This document shows positions 1 to 6,686 of a DNA stretch of 10,296 bases, one piece after another. The first letter of the stretch is position 1, and the number at the start of each line of letters is the position of its first letter. Both the position numbers and the translations under genes were made by a program. The notes beneath the pieces are model-generated. The model made no database searches. It had not been told where the DNA came from and saw only the letters and a list, made by a program, of their open reading frames with translations. Location: assembly GCA_012840625.1 (NCBI GenBank), contig DUSB01000117.1, forward strand, positions 1 through 10,296, given 5' to 3'. Origin of the DNA: Syntrophomonadaceae bacterium (GTDB lineage: Bacteria; Bacillota; Syntrophomonadia; Syntrophomonadales; Syntrophomonadaceae).

Positions 1-623
1 ATATGCTGGGAGCTTATGCCGTACTGGTGAGTCAAAACGATGGTAAGAGTCCCGTCATACGTACTGATATTATTGGTAAACACAAAATTGGATCAGGATC
101 AGCTCCTCAGGCTGTTATTCAGGCTATTGTGGTGGATCCGCTGGAAAAACACGATATGAAAATAACTGATGTTGATATATATGCTCCGGAGCTGCAGAAT
201 AGTGAAATCACTATGCCAGCTGGAGCCGGTGATGTTCCTCTGGCCAATTACAAAATGATTGGTGCTATGGCGGTTAAAAGGGGGGAAATAGAAAAATCGC
301 AACTGATGTCCTTTACAGCCGAGCATGGGATGATAGGGTTTGCTCCCACTCAGGGACATATTCCCTCCGGAGTTCCCGCTATTGGGCACATTTTAAGAGC
401 TATAAAAGAGGGTCGGGCCAGGCGGGCTATGATCATTGGCAAGGGCAGTTTATTCTTAGGGCGTATGACGGATCTTTTTGATGGGATCAGCTTTATTATT
501 GAAAAGAATGATGGTCAGGCAGCTGATGATGAGCTGATGGATAAAGACGAGATAAAAAAAGAGATTCGGGCTCTGGTGGCTGAATCCCTCCAGAACTTGG
601 CCGAGTCATTGAGCGGGAGGTGA
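1..623 (+). CDS. grdC: Glycine/sarcosine/betaine reductase protein C, beta subunit (GrdC), C-terminal part
   Basis: The reading frame is open from the left edge (first full codon at base 3) to a TGA at 621-623, so about 206 C-terminal residues are visible. The family is about 500 residues long and the N-terminal part lies outside the window. The Met at base 3 is internal, not a start. Recognised from the GFAPTQGHIPSGVP block (visible residues 112-125) and the following GKGSLFLGRMTDLFDG stretch, both typical of GrdC. GrdC is related to FabH-type ketoacyl synthases; His119 in QGHIPSG may be the FabH-like active-site His (inference). With GrdD it forms protein C, which converts the carboxymethyl-selenocysteine on protein A to an enzyme-bound acetyl thioester and then to acetyl phosphate. 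It is four bases from grdD, so the two are almost certainly translated together. Its substrate class (glycine, sarcosine or betaine) cannot be told from protein C. Confidence 0.93.
   Translation, partial: MLGAYAVLVSQNDGKSPVIRTDIIGKHKIGSGSAPQAVIQAIVVDPLEKHDMKITDVDIYAPELQNSEITMPAGAGDVPLANYKMIGAMAVKRGEIEKSQLMSFTAEHGMIGFAPTQGHIPSGVPAIGHILRAIKEGRARRAMIIGKGSLFLGRMTDLFDGISFIIEKNDGQAADDELMDKDEIKKEIRALVAESLQNLAESLSGR
615..623 (+). promoter_or_regulatory. grdD ribosome binding site inside the grdC stop
   Basis: The sequence GGGAGGTGA is a very strong Shine-Dalgarno match. Its last three bases are the grdC stop codon, and it sits 4 bases before the grdD ATG. This arrangement is the usual one for translational coupling and supports equal production of the two protein C subunits. 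It also fixes the grdD start at 628. Confidence 0.8.
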
Positions 624-627
624 AAAA

Positions 628-1776
628 ATGACCGAAGCTGTAATGCGGGAGCTATTTCGTGAAACTCTGCTAGATGTGGCCGAAGAAATACGTAATCCCC
701 AGGGAGGGAAAAAGACCTGCATTGGTTTAACCACTTTGGGCACAGAAGTAAATCCGCAGGATTTAATCCGGGGTGCCGAACTGGCCATGGCAAAGGATCG
801 TCATTTACAGGTGATTCTTATCGGTTCTCAGCAGGATGATCGCTTTCCCTGTTATTTGGCCGATAATGAAGCTGACGTGCATGGGACCCTGGAGGAATTA
901 TTAGATACGAAAACTATTGACGGAGTTGTAACCATGCATTATCCTTTTCCTATTGGTGTATCCACGGTAGGAAAAATTTCCACTCCCGCTCGGGGTAAAT
1001 CTGTTTATATAGCTACCAGTACTGGAAGCAGTGATACCAATCGTGTACAGGCCATGATTAAGAATACTGTTTATGGGATTATTGCCGCCAAAACGGATGG
1101 GGTAAGCGATCCTGCTGTCGGGATTCTAAATATAGAAGGTGCCAGGCAAGTAGAAAGACATTTATTGCAAATGCAGGAGAACGGATATGATTTTACCTGG
1201 GGGGAATCACAGCGTGGAGATAAGGGCCATATTTTGCGCGGCAATGATCTTATTGCCGGCAGTGTAGATATTGTGGTAACAGATACGCTGACCGGTAACC
1301 TGTTAGTAAAACTTTTTAGTGCCTTCACAAGTGGGGGCAACTATGAAACAATAGGCTATGGATATGGTCCAGGAATTGGAGAAAATTTCAATCGTCTGGT
1401 ATGTATTCTTTCACGTGCATCAGGAACACCAGTGACAGCCAACGCTATTGAGTATTGTGCTTCCATGGCACGAAATAGGTGGGATAAGATCCGGCAGCAG
1501 GAGATACAAAAAGCCAAAAAAGCAGGATGGCTTTTACCGGAGGCTCCTGCGGCGGCAACAAGGAAAAAAGCCGATATTACCATGCCACCTGAAAAAGTAT
1601 GCGATGCACAGATTGCTGGTATTGACATTTTAGAACTTGATGATGCAGTACGCTCTTTATGGGAAAATAATATTTATGCCAGCAGTGGTATGGGGTGTAC
1701 CGGTCCGGTTATTCTGGTTGCTGGTGAGGATAAGGACCGGTCTGAGGACGTCCTGCGAGCCCACGGATATTTATAA
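628..1776 (+). CDS. grdD: Glycine/sarcosine/betaine reductase protein C, alpha subunit (GrdD)
   Basis: Complete protein of 382 residues, the usual length for GrdD, a PlsX-related phosphate-acyl transfer fold. It catalyses release of acetyl phosphate from the acetyl thioester on protein C, allowing ATP formation by acetate kinase. The key feature is Cys357 in the C-terminal GMGCTGPVI motif (codon at 1696). It matches the acetyl-carrying active-site cysteine described as Cys359 in Eubacterium acidaminophilum GrdD. Other family marks are STGSSDTNR near residue 131 and the glycine-rich GYGYGPGIGE near residue 247. The start is set by the RBS overlapping the grdC stop. No terminator is visible in the 46 bases before fhs, so the genes are probably co-transcribed. 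No in-frame TGA or selenocysteine is present; none is expected in this subunit. Confidence 0.95.
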   Translation: MTEAVMRELFRETLLDVAEEIRNPQGGKKTCIGLTTLGTEVNPQDLIRGAELAMAKDRHLQVILIGSQQDDRFPCYLADNEADVHGTLEELLDTKTIDGVVTMHYPFPIGVSTVGKISTPARGKSVYIATSTGSSDTNRVQAMIKNTVYGIIAAKTDGVSDPAVGILNIEGARQVERHLLQMQENGYDFTWGESQRGDKGHILRGNDLIAGSVDIVVTDTLTGNLLVKLFSAFTSGGNYETIGYGYGPGIGENFNRLVCILSRASGTPVTANAIEYCASMARNRWDKIRQQEIQKAKKAGWLLPEAPAAATRKKADITMPPEKVCDAQIAGIDILELDDAVRSLWENNIYASSGMGCTGPVILVAGEDKDRSEDVLRAHGYL

Positions 1777-1806
1777 AAAATAAATTAAATATAGATTTGT
1801 ACTGTT

Positions 1807-1814
1807 AAAGGAGG
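1807..1814 (+). promoter_or_regulatory. fhs ribosome binding site (decides a GTG start)
   Basis: AAAGGAGG lies 8 bases before GTG at 1823. No ATG is suitably placed in frame, so the gene begins with GTG and the protein with MKSDIE. The resulting length, 555 residues, agrees with the family. Confidence 0.85.
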
Positions 1815-1822
1815 CAGGGTGT

Positions 1823-3490
1823 GTGAAAAGTGATATCGAAATTGCTCAAGCGGCGCGTATGCTGCCAATTGTTGAGGTAGCCAAGTCTATTGGCCTTGGC
1901 GAAGAGGATCTTGAACTATATGGGAAATACAAGGCCAAAATATCCCAGCCGACATGGGAACGTATTAAAGACAGACCGGATGGAAAATTGGTATTGGTTA
2001 CGGCCATTACTCCCACCGCTGCAGGGGAAGGCAAAACCACTACCAGTGTAGGTCTGGGTATGGCCTTAAACAAAATCGGTAAAAAAGCTATCATTGCTTT
2101 GCGAGAGCCTTCTTTGGGACCCAGCTTTGGAGTTAAAGGAGGAGCAGCCGGAGGCGGTTATGCTCAGGTGCTGCCTATGGAAGATATTAATCTTCATTTT
2201 ACCGGAGACATCCATGCTGTAAGTACCGCCCACAATCTACTGGCGGCTATGCTTGATAATAGTTTGCATCAGGGTAATCCCCTGAACATTGATCCCCGTC
2301 AGGTGGTGCTGCGGCGGGTCATGGATTTAAATGAAAGGGCTCTGCGCAACATTGTGGTCGGCCTAGGGGGAAGGGTAAATGGCGTGCCCCGAGAATCGGG
2401 TTTCGATATCTCTGTAGCCTCAGAAGTAATGGCCTGTTTGTGTCTTGCTTCCGATCTGATGGATTTAAAAGAGCGTTTTAAAAGGATAGTAGTAGCTTAT
2501 ACTTATGATGGACAACCTGTTACAGCAGGTGATTTACAGGCTGCAGGTGCCATGACCCTAATTATGAAGGATGCCATTAAACCCAATCTGGTGCAAACCT
2601 TAGAAAATACACCGGCTTTCATTCATGGGGGGCCCTTTGCCAACATAGCACATGGCTGTAACAGTGTTATGGCTACTCAAATGGGACTTAAATTAGGCGA
2701 TTACATGGTTACCGAGGCCGGCTTTGGTGCTGATCTGGGCGCGGAAAAATTTTTGGATTTAAAATGCCGTTTTTCCGGGATGAAGCCGGATGCAGTTGTA
2801 ATGGTAGCAACGATACGTGCCTTAAAAAATCATGGTGGGGTAGCCAGGGAGGATCTGAATAAGCCTAATTTAGAAGCTCTCAAAATTGGTTTTAGTAATC
2901 TGGAAAAACATTTAGAGAACATGAAGCTTTATGGTCTGCCAACCGTGGTAGCTCTTAATGAATTCCCTACCGATACCCAGGAAGAAATAGACTACGTTAT
3001 TACACGGTGTGCTGCCATGGGTGTGGAAGTAGCTTTATCACAGGTATGGGCCCGGGGTAGTGAAGGCGGTATTGATCTGGCTAAAAAAGTAGTCAAAGCT
3101 GCTGAAACCCCCAGTACGTTCAAGCTTTTATATGAATTGGATCTACCTATTAAAGAAAAAATTAACCTCATCTGTACCCAGATATACGGGGCACGCAATG
3201 TTCAATACAATAAAGCTGTTAATACCATGATTGATAAGCTGGAAACTCTGGGTTACGGTGATCTACCTATCTGTATAGCTAAAACACAATTCTCTTTATC
3301 CGATGATCCGAATCTAAAAGGCCGGCCTGTTGATTTTGATGTAACCATTCGCGACATCAGGCTTTCTGCTGGTGCGGGATTTATTGTGGTGTTAACCGGT
3401 GAAATTATGACCATGCCTGGTCTGGGGAAAACACCTGCCGCCCAGAAGATTGATATTCTTCCCAGCGGAGAAATTATAGGTTTATTCTAA
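1823..3490 (+). CDS. fhs: Formate-tetrahydrofolate ligase
   Basis: Protein of 555 residues, the normal length for this cytoplasmic homotetrameric enzyme. It condenses formate with tetrahydrofolate at the cost of ATP to give 10-formyl-THF, the entry step of the methyl branch of the Wood-Ljungdahl pathway and of the reductive glycine pathway. It also works in reverse during purine or glycine fermentation. The ATP site is seen as TPTAAGEGKTTTS at residues 64-76, with Lys72; the usual Pro after the second Thr is Ala67 here. Other family blocks are REPSLGPSFGVKGGAAGGGY near residue 94, FHFTGD-like LHFTGDIHAV near 129, EAGFGADLGAEKF near 298, and the C-terminal GEIMTMPGLGKTPAA. The position directly after grdD links it to glycine and one-carbon metabolism. 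The strand-symmetric terminator follows immediately. Confidence 0.98.
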   Translation: MKSDIEIAQAARMLPIVEVAKSIGLGEEDLELYGKYKAKISQPTWERIKDRPDGKLVLVTAITPTAAGEGKTTTSVGLGMALNKIGKKAIIALREPSLGPSFGVKGGAAGGGYAQVLPMEDINLHFTGDIHAVSTAHNLLAAMLDNSLHQGNPLNIDPRQVVLRRVMDLNERALRNIVVGLGGRVNGVPRESGFDISVASEVMACLCLASDLMDLKERFKRIVVAYTYDGQPVTAGDLQAAGAMTLIMKDAIKPNLVQTLENTPAFIHGGPFANIAHGCNSVMATQMGLKLGDYMVTEAGFGADLGAEKFLDLKCRFSGMKPDAVVMVATIRALKNHGGVAREDLNKPNLEALKIGFSNLEKHLENMKLYGLPTVVALNEFPTDTQEEIDYVITRCAAMGVEVALSQVWARGSEGGIDLAKKVVKAAETPSTFKLLYELDLPIKEKINLICTQIYGARNVQYNKAVNTMIDKLETLGYGDLPICIAKTQFSLSDDPNLKGRPVDFDVTIRDIRLSAGAGFIVVLTGEIMTMPGLGKTPAAQKIDILPSGEIIGLF

Positions 3491-3495
3491 ATGCT

Positions 3496-3531
3496 AAAAA
3501 AAGCTGAAACCGTACGGTTTCAGCTTTTTTT
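3496..3531. terminator. Bidirectional factor-independent terminator between fhs and folE
   Basis: A perfect 36-base palindrome: seven A, then GCTGAAACC, a GTAC centre, GGTTTCAGC, then seven T. Read in either direction it gives a 9-bp stem with a four-base loop and a run of at least seven T. It begins 6 bases after the fhs stop and ends 11 bases before the folE stop, so it can end both convergent transcripts. A second T-rich run follows at 3536-3543. Confidence 0.93.
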
Positions 3532-3541
3532 ACTCTTTTTT

Positions 3542-4117
3542 TTACTTATTTAAAATGAGTGAAAAAAGTTCAGCTCGAGTTTGTTTGGCCGTTTCAAAAG
3601 CCCCTCTAACAGCTGAAGTAACTGTTTTTGATCCAGGTTTATGTATACCCCGCATAGTCATACACATATGCTCAGCTTCGATAATAACAGCTACACCACG
3701 GGGATGAATGGTATCAAAGATACAATCTGCAATTTGCGAAGTCAATCTTTCCTGCAGCTGCGGACGGCGGGCGTAAGCTTCCACTACCCGTGCCAGCTTG
3801 CTGATTCCAACCACCTTTCCCCCTTTAGGAATATAAGCTACATGAGCCTTACCATAAAAAGGAAGAAAATGATGTTCGCACATCGAATACAAAGGGATAT
3901 CGCGTACCATGACCAGTTCATCATGGTATTCAGTAAAAGAAACCGTTAGATAATCCCGGGGATCTACCTCCATTCCCGAAAATATTTCCTGGTACATGCG
4001 GGCGACTCGATTGGGAGTATCCTGCAGGCCTTCTCGATTAGGATCTTCACCCAGGGCTTCGATTATTTCACGGAATGCTTTTTCAATACGGGCGGTGTCA
4101 ACATCTTTCGAATTCAT
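3542..4117 (-). CDS. folE: GTP cyclohydrolase I (type IA)
   Basis: Protein of 191 residues, typical for bacterial FolE. It hydrolyses GTP to 7,8-dihydroneopterin triphosphate, the first step of tetrahydrofolate synthesis, in the cytoplasm as a homodecamer. Zinc and active-site residues are visible: Cys80, His82 and His83 in SMCEHHFLPF, and Cys152 in EHMCMTMRGI. These match the Cys110, His112, His113 and Cys181 group of the E. coli enzyme. The N-terminal REGLQDTPNRVARMY block (residues 28-42) is also diagnostic. The start ATG at 4117-4115 has a GGAGG six bases upstream on the minus strand. The gene is convergent with fhs; both serve folate chemistry, but the opposite orientation means they are not one operon. 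No frameshift or lost metal ligand is seen. Confidence 0.97.
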   Translation of the reverse strand: MNSKDVDTARIEKAFREIIEALGEDPNREGLQDTPNRVARMYQEIFSGMEVDPRDYLTVSFTEYHDELVMVRDIPLYSMCEHHFLPFYGKAHVAYIPKGGKVVGISKLARVVEAYARRPQLQERLTSQIADCIFDTIHPRGVAVIIEAEHMCMTMRGIHKPGSKTVTSAVRGAFETAKQTRAELFSLILNK

Positions 4118-4400
4118 ACAGATCCTCCATTAGCGTAGTTCTTTCCACATAGTCCTAATTCATAACAGTCTTATCATAGCAGATTTCTATTAAAATTTTT
4201 AGAAATTCTCTATTTTCTACCATGGTGCCTAGGTGTCTGCATCGTAATCTTTGATATAGAAGGTCAAGTTTATTAGTTATGGGCGGTTATATTATATTTT
4301 ATCCGTAATTCCTTTTTAAATCATAGTGAAGGATGTGTTAATATTTATAAAAAGTTTCTTTTAAAAAAAAGACTAATTTAATAGGAAAGGAGTGCAGGTA
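4118..4400. promoter_or_regulatory. Divergent AT-rich promoter region of folE and htrA
   Basis: This 283-base gap separates two divergent genes and must hold both promoters. On the minus strand, TG-C-TATGAT (plus-strand bases 4173-4181) is a plausible extended -10 box for folE, without a good -35 box. On the plus strand, overlapping TATATT boxes at 4288-4298 and a TTGATA at 4251 are candidates for htrA, but no pair has both good boxes and correct spacing. No gene, clear operator or riboswitch was recognised here. The exact start sites are guesses. Confidence 0.4.
4386..4392 (+). promoter_or_regulatory. htrA ribosome binding site (decides the ATG start)
   Basis: AAAGGAG covers the first base of the in-frame GTG at 4392, so that GTG cannot be the start. 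The ATG at 4401 is 8 bases downstream of the site and gives a normal N-terminus (MRKSFLGYG) ahead of a hydrophobic anchor. Confidence 0.8.
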
Positions 4401-5564
4401 ATGAGAAAATCTTTTCTAGGCTATGGTGTTATTATTGTTTTAGCATTCCTGTTGGGTGGAGCTGTGGTAGCTAACAATACTGAAACCCCTTTTTTATCAG
4501 GTTTACTGGGAACGCAAAAAGAAGCGGCCGTAAGTGCGCAGGATGAAGCCCAGCAGGCGGCTTTTTTACCCGGAGCAGGTCAGATGGGTGTGGCGGATAT
4601 TGTGGAGAAGGCCAGCCCGGCAGTTGTTAATATAGAAGCCCGTTTTAAGGTGAATGTTAATCCAGGCAATCCTTTTTTTAATGATCCTTTTTTCCGCGAA
4701 TTTTTTGGGGATGATTTTGAAATGCAGCCCAAATCTCAATATCAGACCGGTATTGGAACCGGATTTATTATATCCAAAGACGGGTATATCGTTACCAACC
4801 AGCATGTTATTAATAATGCTGATCAGGTTTACGTTAAGCTGACGGACAAGAAACAATCGCTACCGGCCCAGGTGGTGGGACAGGATTATGAACTGGATCT
4901 GGCCGTTTTAAAAATAGAGGGAAGCGGCTACCCCACCCTGCCTATGGGAGATTCAAACCGAATGCGGGTGGGAGATTTTGTACTGGCCATAGGGCAGCCC
5001 TATGGATTGGATCATACTGTTACCACGGGAGTCGTTTCTGCCAAGGGCCGCCCTATAACTATTGGAGATCGTAACTATAAAAACCTTATTCAAACCGATG
5101 CTGCCATCAACCCTGGCAATAGTGGCGGTCCACTGGTAAACATGAAAGGCGAAGTCATTGCCATTAATACGGCGGTAAATGTTCAGGCCCAGGATATTGG
5201 CTTTGCTATTCCTATTAACACGGCTAAAGGTGTCTTGAAAGATTTGATGACCAGTGGCAAAGTCATACGTCCCTATATGGGAATACGTATGATCGATATG
5301 ACACCCGATGTTGCTGCGCAGCTGCAGTTAGATTCGACTGCAGAAGGTGCTCTTATTGTTGAAGTCATAGAAGGAAGTCCGGCTGCAAAAGCGGGGCTGC
5401 AGTACCTGGATCTTATTACTGCTATTGATAAGAAGAAGATCAGTTCAGGCACGGATGTTCAAGATTTTATTGAAAAGAAAAAGGTAGGTCAAAAAATCAC
5501 CATACAGGTACTGCGCAAGGGTAAAAAAATTGATATACCACTCACACTGCAGGCCAAACCGTAA
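4401..5564 (+). CDS. htrA: HtrA/DegP-family trypsin-like serine protease with one PDZ domain
   Basis: Protein of 387 residues from the ATG at 4401. Residues 6-24 form a hydrophobic N-terminal signal anchor, so the enzyme should be membrane-tethered with its catalytic part outside the cytoplasm. There it would degrade or process misfolded exported proteins. The catalytic triad is visible: His135 in TNQHVI, Asp166 in ELDLAVL and Ser241 in NPGNSGGPL. The loop rich in Phe (residues 91-103) is typical of DegP-like enzymes. A single PDZ domain covers about residues 290-385, beginning PYMGIR and including GSPAAKAGL. Length and single PDZ match the Firmicute HtrA type (HtrA/HtrB/YyxA of Bacillus) rather than two-PDZ DegP. 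The gene is divergent from folE, and no strong terminator follows it, so read-through into the thioesterase gene is possible. Stress control is usual for the family but no operator is recognised here. Confidence 0.95.
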   Translation: MRKSFLGYGVIIVLAFLLGGAVVANNTETPFLSGLLGTQKEAAVSAQDEAQQAAFLPGAGQMGVADIVEKASPAVVNIEARFKVNVNPGNPFFNDPFFREFFGDDFEMQPKSQYQTGIGTGFIISKDGYIVTNQHVINNADQVYVKLTDKKQSLPAQVVGQDYELDLAVLKIEGSGYPTLPMGDSNRMRVGDFVLAIGQPYGLDHTVTTGVVSAKGRPITIGDRNYKNLIQTDAAINPGNSGGPLVNMKGEVIAINTAVNVQAQDIGFAIPINTAKGVLKDLMTSGKVIRPYMGIRMIDMTPDVAAQLQLDSTAEGALIVEVIEGSPAAKAGLQYLDLITAIDKKKISSGTDVQDFIEKKKVGQKITIQVLRKGKKIDIPLTLQAKP

Positions 5565-5571
5565 TGACAGT

Positions 5572-5691
5572 AAAGTTGTCAGGAAGATTCTGGCCAGCGC
5601 AGACGAAGCCAGCGGGGATAGGCTAGCAGGTAAGATGAAACGAGAAATCTTAGAATTTCCGGGGATTCGTCATGGAGTGAAACAAGGAGGA
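5572..5691 (+). pseudogene. Possible truncated LpxB-like N-terminus (remnant)
   Basis: Between htrA and the thioesterase gene, one frame reads KILASADEASGDRLAGKMKR (bases 5584-5643) followed by EILEFPGIRHG. This resembles the start of lipid-A-disaccharide synthases, which begin KI-L-I-SAGE-A/P-SGD and continue to an FPDIRF-like strand. Only about 35 residues of similarity exist and the rest of such a protein is absent. The frame then continues into the thioesterase gene, which has its own RBS. An ATG at 5564, overlapping the htrA stop, is in another frame and ends after 20 codons, so a frameshift would be needed to connect it. The likeness is by eye from a short motif and could be chance. Confidence 0.3.
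5684..5690 (+). promoter_or_regulatory. Thioesterase ribosome binding site (decides the start)
   Basis: AAGGAGG lies 7 bases before the ATG at 5698. The same frame is open upstream to a TTG at 5530 inside htrA, but no comparable site precedes any earlier start, so 5698 is chosen. Confidence 0.8.
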
Positions 5692-5697
5692 GAAGAA

Positions 5698-6114
5698 ATG
5701 GAGGCGGAGAAAAAAGACCTGGAACAGTTGATGCAAAAGGTGGGAAAAGTACCAAATTGCTTCCAAACCATGCAGGCTGAGGTGATAGATTATGAGCTGT
5801 CGGAATCCTTAACCATAGCTTTCCCAGTTTTAGACGCCTATCTAAACCCCAATCGCAGTATGCAGGGTGGCTTTATTGTGGCAGCGTTTGATAACGTGTT
5901 TGGCCCATTGTCAGACATGGTAAGCCAGAAGCCAACTACTACCATTAATCTGGAGACCAGTTTTCAGCGCCCCATTTTTGCGGGGGATCAACTGAAGATT
6001 ACTGCCAGGGTATGTCACCGGGGAAGAACAGCGGTACATATGGCCGGGGAGGCCTATAACCAGGCAGGGAAATTGATTGCCACAGCCAGTACCAATTATC
6101 TAATTCTGGACTGA
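5698..6114 (+). CDS. PaaI-type hotdog-fold thioesterase
   Basis: Protein of 138 residues, the usual size of single-domain hotdog thioesterases of the PaaI/COG2050 group, which hydrolyse acyl-CoA thioesters in the cytoplasm. The fold is recognised from NPNRSMQGGFIVAAFDNVFG (residues 50-69), the long helix entry with Asp65, then TTTINLETSFQRPIFAGDQL (residues 80-99) and an alternating beta-strand C-terminus ending TASTNYLIL. In classic PaaI the helix motif is HGG; here it is Gln56-Gly-Gly, as in a common subgroup. The physiological acyl-CoA cannot be deduced. The gene follows htrA by 133 bases with no strong terminator between. A GC-rich hairpin lies downstream. No signal peptide or membrane segment is present. 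Confidence 0.85.
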   Translation: MEAEKKDLEQLMQKVGKVPNCFQTMQAEVIDYELSESLTIAFPVLDAYLNPNRSMQGGFIVAAFDNVFGPLSDMVSQKPTTTINLETSFQRPIFAGDQLKITARVCHRGRTAVHMAGEAYNQAGKLIATASTNYLILD

Positions 6115-6145
6115 TGTAGAGGAAAAACAATAGTTTATCCCTCCA

Positions 6146-6179
6146 GGGCCCGGTACCTTTTTAAAAGGTCCGGGCCTTT
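6146..6179 (+). terminator. GC-rich hairpin after the thioesterase gene
   Basis: Stem GGCCCGG (6147-6153) pairs with CCGGGCC (6170-6176). After one bulged T, the inner ACCTTTT pairs with AAAAGGT, so the hairpin is long and stable. Only three T follow (6177-6179), a weak tract. It may therefore be an inefficient terminator or an mRNA 3' end stabiliser. The position 32 bases after the stop codon favours a terminator. Confidence 0.65.
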
Positions 6180-6606
6180 AACCACCCCGGTAAAAAAAGC
6201 AAACTGAAGCATCTGAGTTATCTCCAGTTGATTGCTTGCTGGTGCGGTTTCAGCGGCAGAATCCTGTATGGGGTTGGCGGATGCAGGGGGGCTTTTTGTA
6301 TTAAGCAGCTGAAATCTGTCTTCTGCCTATGACTTTTCCTATGAAAGGAAAGCAGCTGAGATCCTAAAGCTATCATAATGATCAGGTATATTTTGGCTCG
6401 TTGAGAGGTGCTTTTTCTGAACAGGATCGGTATAGTAAATGGCAGCCCCAATTTAACATAAAAACGTTTGGCTGATAAATAAGCTAATGCCAATTTACTC
6501 ATGGGAATAAAGTTTTAAATAAATTAGCAAAACAGGCGCTACAATAGCTAGAAAAACCAAGCATTAATTCTATTAATCGCCATATTGTTACAGACCGTAC
6601 CATTTT
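6180..6606. other. Stretch without a recognisable gene
   Basis: I see no convincing coding region, RNA family, riboswitch or insertion sequence. The longest minus-strand frame (6218-6502) has no RBS and a composition unlike a natural protein. Plus-strand frames are short and lack start signals. The only structure noted is an imperfect direct repeat and a small TTTCCT/AGGAAA hairpin between its copies. The stretch may be decayed sequence or hold an unrecognised small RNA. Confidence 0.5.
6303..6363. repeat. Imperfect 14-bp direct repeat, copies 47 bp apart
   Basis: AAGCAGCTGAAATC at 6303-6316 recurs as AAGCAGCTGAGATC at 6350-6363, differing at one base. Each copy contains the palindrome CAGCTG. 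A short inverted repeat (TTTCCT, ATGAA, AGGAAA) lies directly before the second copy. Function unknown; two copies are too few to call an array. Confidence 0.45.
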
Positions 6607-6634
6607 TTGAGTGTAAGAAAGAACATGATATAGT
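6607..6634 (+). promoter_or_regulatory. Candidate sigma-A-type promoter for the ABC-F gene
   Basis: TTGAGT (6607-6612) and TATAGT (6629-6634) are spaced by 16 bases, close to the vegetative consensus. A second TATAGT starts at 6636. Transcription from here would leave a leader of about 45 bases before the ATG at 6687, too short for the antibiotic-responsive attenuators known for some ABC-F genes. Confidence 0.5.
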
Positions 6635-6686
6635 GTATAGTATTGTATGGAGATAGGAATGGTTTGCAGCAATAACGGGTGATGGA

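Noticed and set aside
628..1776. Selenocysteine (in-frame TGA) in the glycine reductase genes shown
   Set aside because: No in-frame TGA is present in grdD or the visible grdC. The selenoproteins of this system are GrdA and GrdB, which are not in the window.
4262..4276. Possible CtsR heat-shock operator upstream of htrA (GGTCAA)
   Set aside because: Only one half-site matches. The second heptad expected for CtsR is absent.
4392..4400. Upstream GTG start for htrA
   Set aside because: The Shine-Dalgarno sequence overlaps this GTG. ATG 4401 has correct spacing.
5565..5581. TGACA/TGTCA inverted repeat just after the htrA stop as a terminator
   Set aside because: The stem is only 5 bp with a 7-base loop and no T tract follows.
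6197..6328. Plus-strand open frame reading a Cys-rich peptide after the thioesterase hairpin
   Set aside because: It has no start codon with an RBS and resembles no known family. The open length is within chance.
6218..6502. 94-codon open frame on the minus strand in the gene-poor stretch
   Set aside because: No ribosome binding site before its ATG, no recognisable motif, and an amino-acid mix typical of non-coding reading. It fills no conserved-looking gap.
6635..6686. Antibiotic-responsive leader or riboswitch before the ABC-F gene
   Set aside because: The leader from the candidate promoter is only about 45 bases, with no leader peptide or hairpin with a T run.
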